Origin: Enchytraeus crypticus
Lineage: Eukaryota > Annelida > Clitellata > Enchytraeida > Enchytraeidae
DNA length: 64,000 bases
Assembly: GCA_905160935.1 (NCBI GenBank)
Contig: CAJHZI010000417.1
Span: forward strand, 1,033,501-1,097,500
Direction: 5' to 3'
Shown here: piece after piece, positions 59,450 to 64,000 of the stretch
Position numbering within the stretch: the first letter of the stretch is position 1
How the letters are laid out: each line of letters starts with the position of its first letter
Position numbers and translations under genes: made by a program
Notes under the pieces: model-generated
What the model was told of the DNA's origin: nothing
Database searches by the model: none
The model's input: the letters and a program-made list of their open reading frames with translations, nothing else

Positions 59450-60144
59450 ATATAGTTGTATAGTCCTGCATTGCTGCTCTTAATGAAATATATTCATTAG
59501 AATTTGCTTCAAGTGCCATTCAAGCTGAACTTCATGATATGGAGACCACCGACATAAAGTAAAAGCAACTGTGCAGATGTGGGCTTATTGTGGAAGCCGA
59601 ATCTAGCAGCCAAGACTCTGATTCTATAGACTATTCATAAAATTTGTTTACATTGAAAAAAATCACTAACATATGTCTCGGTCATGAGAGACGCCACTTG
59701 TGCAATCAGCTGAGACTCATATGATAACGCTCGCGGCAGGCACTTCTCTTTCATTTGAATAGAGAAAGAGAAATTATGGTTAGTCTTTTCGTTCAAAGTT
59801 AATGTTTCAAAGTTGCAATTCCTCAATGAGCGTAAGGTAAAACATCAATCTGACAGAGAAGCGTGTCATGTCACATATCATTTTGTAGTATAAGCCTAAA
59901 CACAAATTCGTAATCATGCGCATGCGCATATGTATTCGGTCACTTTACCTTATGTATACCTCCTGAACCAGTAAACAACGCCAAATTTTCTTCAGTTTAT
60001 AAAATTAGAGCAGTTTATTAGAGGATGAAGGAGAGTTAGATGCCATCAACACAACGTCCTGATGATGTCAGCAGAGATTAATATTGACAATGATATGGGC
60101 AAAAGTTAACTTTTTAGTTATAAAAAAAGTTTAATTAGGTCTGC

Positions 60145-60150
60145 TTTATT
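60145..60150 (-). terminator. Polyadenylation signal of the serine protease
   Basis: AATAAA on the minus strand about 100 nt after the stop codon at 60252. Confidence 0.55.
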
Positions 60151-60251
60151 TTTGTTAATTAAAAGTTGCAGCATGACTTTTACAAAAGGAAGTTAATGCC
60201 CATCATTGCGTAGGCGCATTAATGAATTAAATAATGTTAAGTACAGCCATA

Positions 60252-60592
60252 TTATATCTTAGTGAATTGCGAGCTGCTTTCGGCCTGCATGGTTTCCTTA
60301 ATCCAGTCCAGATAGTGGGTGATCTTGACGTATATGCCGGCAGTATTCTCATCGCCGGACACTTCGGGGTCCAAACTCACGACACCTTGTAGCTCCCAGG
60401 CATTGTCGTTCTTGCACACAAGGGGTCCGCCTGAGTCACCAGCGCACGAGTCCTTGCCTCCCTCTTCAAAGGCTGCGCAGAGCATCGAGTTGTCGACGTA
60501 TGCTCTTGGCATCCAGTCTTTGCACTGAGCTATACTGATGATCGGCACCTCGACCTCGTTCAAATACCGAGACTGTCTTGTTCTTTCTCCAT
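60252..60592 (-). CDS. Trypsin-like (S1 family) serine protease, last exon
   Basis: One exon from an AG acceptor (exon start 60592, phase 1) to TAA at 60252-60254. It encodes GERTRQSRYLNEVEVPIISI, QCKDWMPRAYVDNSMLCAAF, DSCAGDSGGPLVCKNDNAWE, LQGVVS and GIYVKITHYLDWIKETMQ. GDSGGP holds the catalytic Ser; the Asp six residues before it (DSCAGDSGG) is the S1 specificity Asp of trypsin-like enzymes that cut after Lys or Arg. The paired Cys residues and the C-terminal helix (YLDWIKETM) are normal. The usual LQGVVSWG stretch reads LQGVVSLD, an unusual wall of the S1 pocket. The His and Asp triad exons are not in the window; they should lie beyond 64000 or in sequence displaced by the LINE copies. 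The immediate upstream intron is LINE and (TA)n DNA. Confidence 0.85.
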
Positions 60593-60648
60593 CTGCGCGT
60601 GAAATATACATCGCATTCACATATGCATATACAATTATACATACATAC

Positions 60649-60675
<27 letters not shown>

Positions 60676-60679
<4 letters not shown>

Positions 60680-61855
60680 CTTAGTGTACTGCCTACTGGC
60701 AGGTCCATGGTACATAACGCCTCCACTCTTCTTTGTCTTCCGCCTTCCTCTTCATTTCCACATATGAGTGGGTCTTTAAATTATCTAACATACCTAATTT
60801 CGGCCTGCCCCTGCCTCTTTTTCCTTCCATTCAACCTTCTATGACCTCTTTTAATAGACCTTTCCCCCTTAGAATGTGTCCTATCCATCTCTTCTTCCTA
60901 TTTCTTATCATTAATACATTTATCAACTGTCTATCTGTGCCAACTCTCGCCAGGACTTCCTCATTTGTAATCTTTTGGGTCCAGCTAATCCTCTCCATTC
61001 TTCTTCAAATCCACATTTCCAATGCCTCCAGTTTCCTAATATCTTCCTTCCTTAAGGTTACTGGATATTTCTGTCTCACATTTCCCGTCATCGGTTATAA
61101 TATGACCTAAATATTTGAAACACCTTACCTGTTCCAAGTTCGTACCATTTATTGTGATATTAACTTCACCTTTATTATTGGACACTCTCATAACCTTGGT
61201 CTTTTTTATATTAATCTTCATGCCATATCTCAAAGCCGTATCATTCAGCCTATCCATTATCTTCTGCAATCAAATCTCGCTGCCCGCTACCATTCCTTGG
61301 TCATCTGCAAATCGTACATCTTGTAACAATTTCCCTCCTACTTTTATTCATTCTTCCAAGTCTTCCATGGCTTCATTTATCATTGCCTCAGCGTAGATGT
61401 TAAACAGCAGCGGCGAAATGCTACAACCTTGTCTTACTCCACTTCCTATTTCACCTTCTTCTGAGTATTCTTGTTGGATTTTGATTACTGCTTTTTGATT
61501 CATGTACAAGTTCAAATTAGTCTTCTATCTCTACAGTCAATTCCTATTCCTTTTACGATATTCATCATCGTTATCCAATCAATCCTGTCAAGGGCCTTCT
61601 CGAAGTCTACAAAGCATACAAGAACGTCATTTCCATATTCTAAGCTTCTTTCGCAAAGACCCCGCTTTACCCCTATTGCTTCTCTTGTGCCACATCCTTT
61701 CCTAAAACCAAATTGTGTTCGTGATATACCATTATATTTTTGGAGATACTCTTTTTGACGAGGTGGGCCCCCTATGCCTTCCTCAGCTTTGACTGACATT
61801 TACGAGGCAGGGGGCGCCATACCCTGAGAAAACTATCCTGTTTACCCGAACTATC
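60676..61855 (-). mobile_element. FADDQ-type LINE, longest 3' copy
   Basis: Starts at a (TA)n tract and the CTTAGTGTACTGCCTACTGG tail. Read on the minus strand it includes RT pieces: NGISRTQFGFRKGCGTREAI, CFVDFEKALDRIDWITMMNI, ADDQGMV, LQKIMDRLNDTALRYGMKIN and FKYLGHIITDDGKCETEI. RT is present from about the finger region to the end, with several frame breaks; the 5' part is missing. The right end carries the dispersed TTTACGAGGCAGGGGGCGCC block also seen at 24740. Confidence 0.8.
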
Positions 61856-61869
61856 CTGTTTACCAGAAA

Positions 61870-61901
61870 TATTATACATATATAGTATATATATGTAGGC
61901 C

Positions 61902-61979
<78 letters not shown>

Positions 61980-62050
61980 ATATATATGCATAATTGTATA
62001 CGTAGGCCTAATTGTATAATATATTATATATACATATATATATATATATC
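61870..62050. repeat. (TA)n tract between two LINE stubs
   Basis: Long TA runs with few interruptions, ending at the 3' tail of the next LINE copy. Confidence 0.9.
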
Positions 62051-62505
62051 TTAGTGTACTGCCTACTGGCAGGTCCATGATCTGGCAGGTCTTTTCCTTC
62101 CATTCAACCTTCTATGACCTCTTTTAATAGACCTTCCCTCTTAGAATGTGTCTTATCCAACTCTTCTTCCTATTTCTCAATACATTTATCAAGTGTCTGT
62201 CTGTGACAACTCTCTCTAGAACTTCCTCATTTGTAGCCTTTTGAGTCCAACTAATCCTATCCATTCTTCTCCAAATCCACATTTCCAATGTCTCCAGTTT
62301 CCTAATATCTTCCTTCCTTAAGGTCCATGTTTCACAACATGATAGCGTGATCACATAGCGTGATCCAAACCAAAGTTTTCACTATCTTTATCTTTGTATC
62401 TTTCTTCAGACTTTTTGTTAATAGTTCTTTTCTACTACCAAAGGCCGCTTTTGCATCTGCAATCCTACTGCATATTTCAGTCTCACATTTCCCGAAGTCG
62501 GTTAT
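62051..62505 (-). mobile_element. FADDQ-type LINE fragment
   Basis: Tail CTTAGTGTACTGCCTACTGG, then minus-strand RT C-terminus ([35 protein letters not shown]). Truncated near 62505. The stretch 62506-62940 is AT-rich with nothing recognised. Confidence 0.75.
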
Positions 62506-62944
62506 AGTATATACATATACACTTACACATCAATCACACATCACATCAATCTTACAATCGCACAGGTACTACAGAAGCCTACGTAATTAAACTTATAAAT
62601 CACATGTATATTGTGCATGTTATTACAAATGCAATAATGTTAACTACTTATAATAATATCGCTACTAATGCAATGTTTTGTTTCTACTACTTCAGAGTAT
62701 ACATGTATAGTTAAAATACTTGTAATATTTTGCCTTAACTAATAACTACCAAACCCTCTTCATAGATTGTAGTGCATACATTATGATAAAATAGGCTGTT
62801 AAATACATTTCGCTACTCAAGAAAACTGTTACAAATAATCAATTCAGTACCGGTAGGCTACATAAGTACTTTTCATTTCTTAAGCAGTTATAGTTAACAT
62901 TAGAATTAGCTTAACTAGGATTGGCCGATCATAGTATCCATACA

Positions 62945-63919
62945 AATGAGAAAGTTCTGGAGAGAGTTGGCACAGGTAGACAGTTGATAAATGTATTAAG
63001 AAATAGAAAGAAGAGATGGATAGGACACAGAACTAGAAGGTGAAATAGGGCGTGGAGTAAGACAAGGTTGTAGCATTTAGCCGCTGCTGTTTAACATTTA
63101 CGCTGAGGCAATGATGGAAGAAGCCATGGAAGACTTGGAAGAAGGAATAAAAGTAGGAGGGAATTTGTTACAAGATGTACGATTTGCAGATGACCAAGGA
63201 ATGGTAGTGGGCAGCGAGATTGGATTGCAGAAGATAATGGATAGGCTGAATGATACGGCTTTGAGATATGGCATGAAGATTAATATAAAAAGATCAAGGT
63301 TACGAGAGTGTCCAACAGTAAAGGTGAAGTTAATATCACAATAAATGGTACGAAATTGGGGCGGGTAGGGAGTTTCGAGTGTTTGGGTCGTACTGTGGCC
63401 GATGATGGAAAATGTGAGACAGAAATATGCAATAGGATTGCACAAGCAAAAGCGGCCTTTGGTAGTAGAAAAGAACTATTAACAAAAAGTCTAAAGAAAG
63501 ACACAAAGATAAAGATAGTGGAGGCCTTGGTTTGGACCACGTTATTGTATGGATGTGAAACATGGACCTTAGGAGGGGAGGATGTTAGGAGGCTGGAGGC
63601 ATTGGAAATGTGGATTTGGAGAAGAATGGAGAGGATTAGCTGGACTCAAAAGGTTACAAACGAGGAAGTCCTGGATAGACAATTGATGGATGTATTAAGA
63701 AACAGGAAGAAGAGATGGATAGGGCACATTCTAAGGGGGGAAGGTCTATTAAAAGAGGTCATAGAAGGTTGAATGGAAGGAAAAAGAGGTAGGGAGAGGC
63801 CGAGATTAGGTATGTAAGATGATTTAAAGACCCACTCATATGTGGAAATGAAGAGGAAGGCGGAAGACAGAGAAGAGTGGAGGCGTTATGTACCATGGAG
63901 CTACCAGTAGGCAGTGCAC

Positions 63920-63955
<36 letters not shown>
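62945..63955 (+). mobile_element. FADDQ-type LINE fragment with intact 3' end
   Basis: The plus strand gives GVRQGCSI-like sequence, VRFADDQGMVVGSEIGLQKI, LNDTALRYGMKINIK, then after a shift NITINGTKLGRVGSFECLGR, DDGKCETEICNRIAQAKAAF, LLYGCETWTLGGEDVRRLEA and NRKKRWIGHILRGEGLLKEV. It ends with CTACCAGTAGGCAGTGCACT and a (GA)n tail to 63955, the best view of this family's 3' end. It is opposite in orientation to the copies at 60676 and 62051. Confidence 0.82.
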
Positions 63956-63960
<5 letters not shown>

Positions 63961-64000
63961 ATCAATTGTAACTTTAGCAAGGTGTGTTTTTTTATCAACT

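Overview
The window is nuclear DNA of an animal, most likely an invertebrate. It holds multi-exon GT-AG genes for metazoan proteins (PKA regulatory subunit, tubby, mitochondrial MnSOD, ORC2, an S1 protease) in AT-rich DNA full of LINEs, tRNA-derived SINEs, mariner-type elements, (TA)n tracts and many minisatellites. I cannot place the phylum from sequence alone.

Layout. 840-3062 (+): last three coding exons of a type I PKA regulatory subunit, followed at once by an 18-bp minisatellite of about 870 bp. 4000-14300: intergenic, with two minisatellites, two SINEs, (TA)n tracts and a deleted mariner. 14301-28310 (-): a complete tubby gene, 12 coding exons by hand-made splice model, 477 codons plus stop, all phases consistent, with an apparently intact LINE (1009-aa ORF) in one intron. 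28790-34062 (+): a complete SOD2 gene, five exons, 230 codons, divergent from tubby across about 480 bp that contains a SINE. 36099-51249 (-): a complete ORC2 gene, 11 exons, convergent with SOD2. 51250-60250: a transposon graveyard, including a CR1-type LINE split by a decayed integrase-bearing element with terminal inverted repeats. 60252-60592 (-): last exon of a trypsin-like protease. 60660-63960: fragments of one LINE family in both orientations.

Main observation. In four unrelated genes, minisatellites are built from or abut splice junctions. The unit carries an intron end and, in most cases, the first or last bases of the exon, so functional-looking acceptors or donors occur in tandem (PRKAR1 exon at 840, tubby exon 4, SOD2 exon 5, ORC2 exons 5, 6, 9 and 10). 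Four other acceptors (tubby exons 3, 8 and 12; PKA-R last exon) have a TTGA/ATTG-type microsatellite where the polypyrimidine tract should be. This is seven to eleven of about 31 coding exons and looks like a recurrent process rather than chance. In some cases the copies are in frame and open; in others the decoy acceptor's own TAG is an in-frame stop.

The genes are housekeeping loci with no evident shared pathway; neighbouring is probably incidental. Exon coordinates come from conserved protein sequence plus GT/AG and phase agreement, read by eye; the few uncertain boundaries are flagged.
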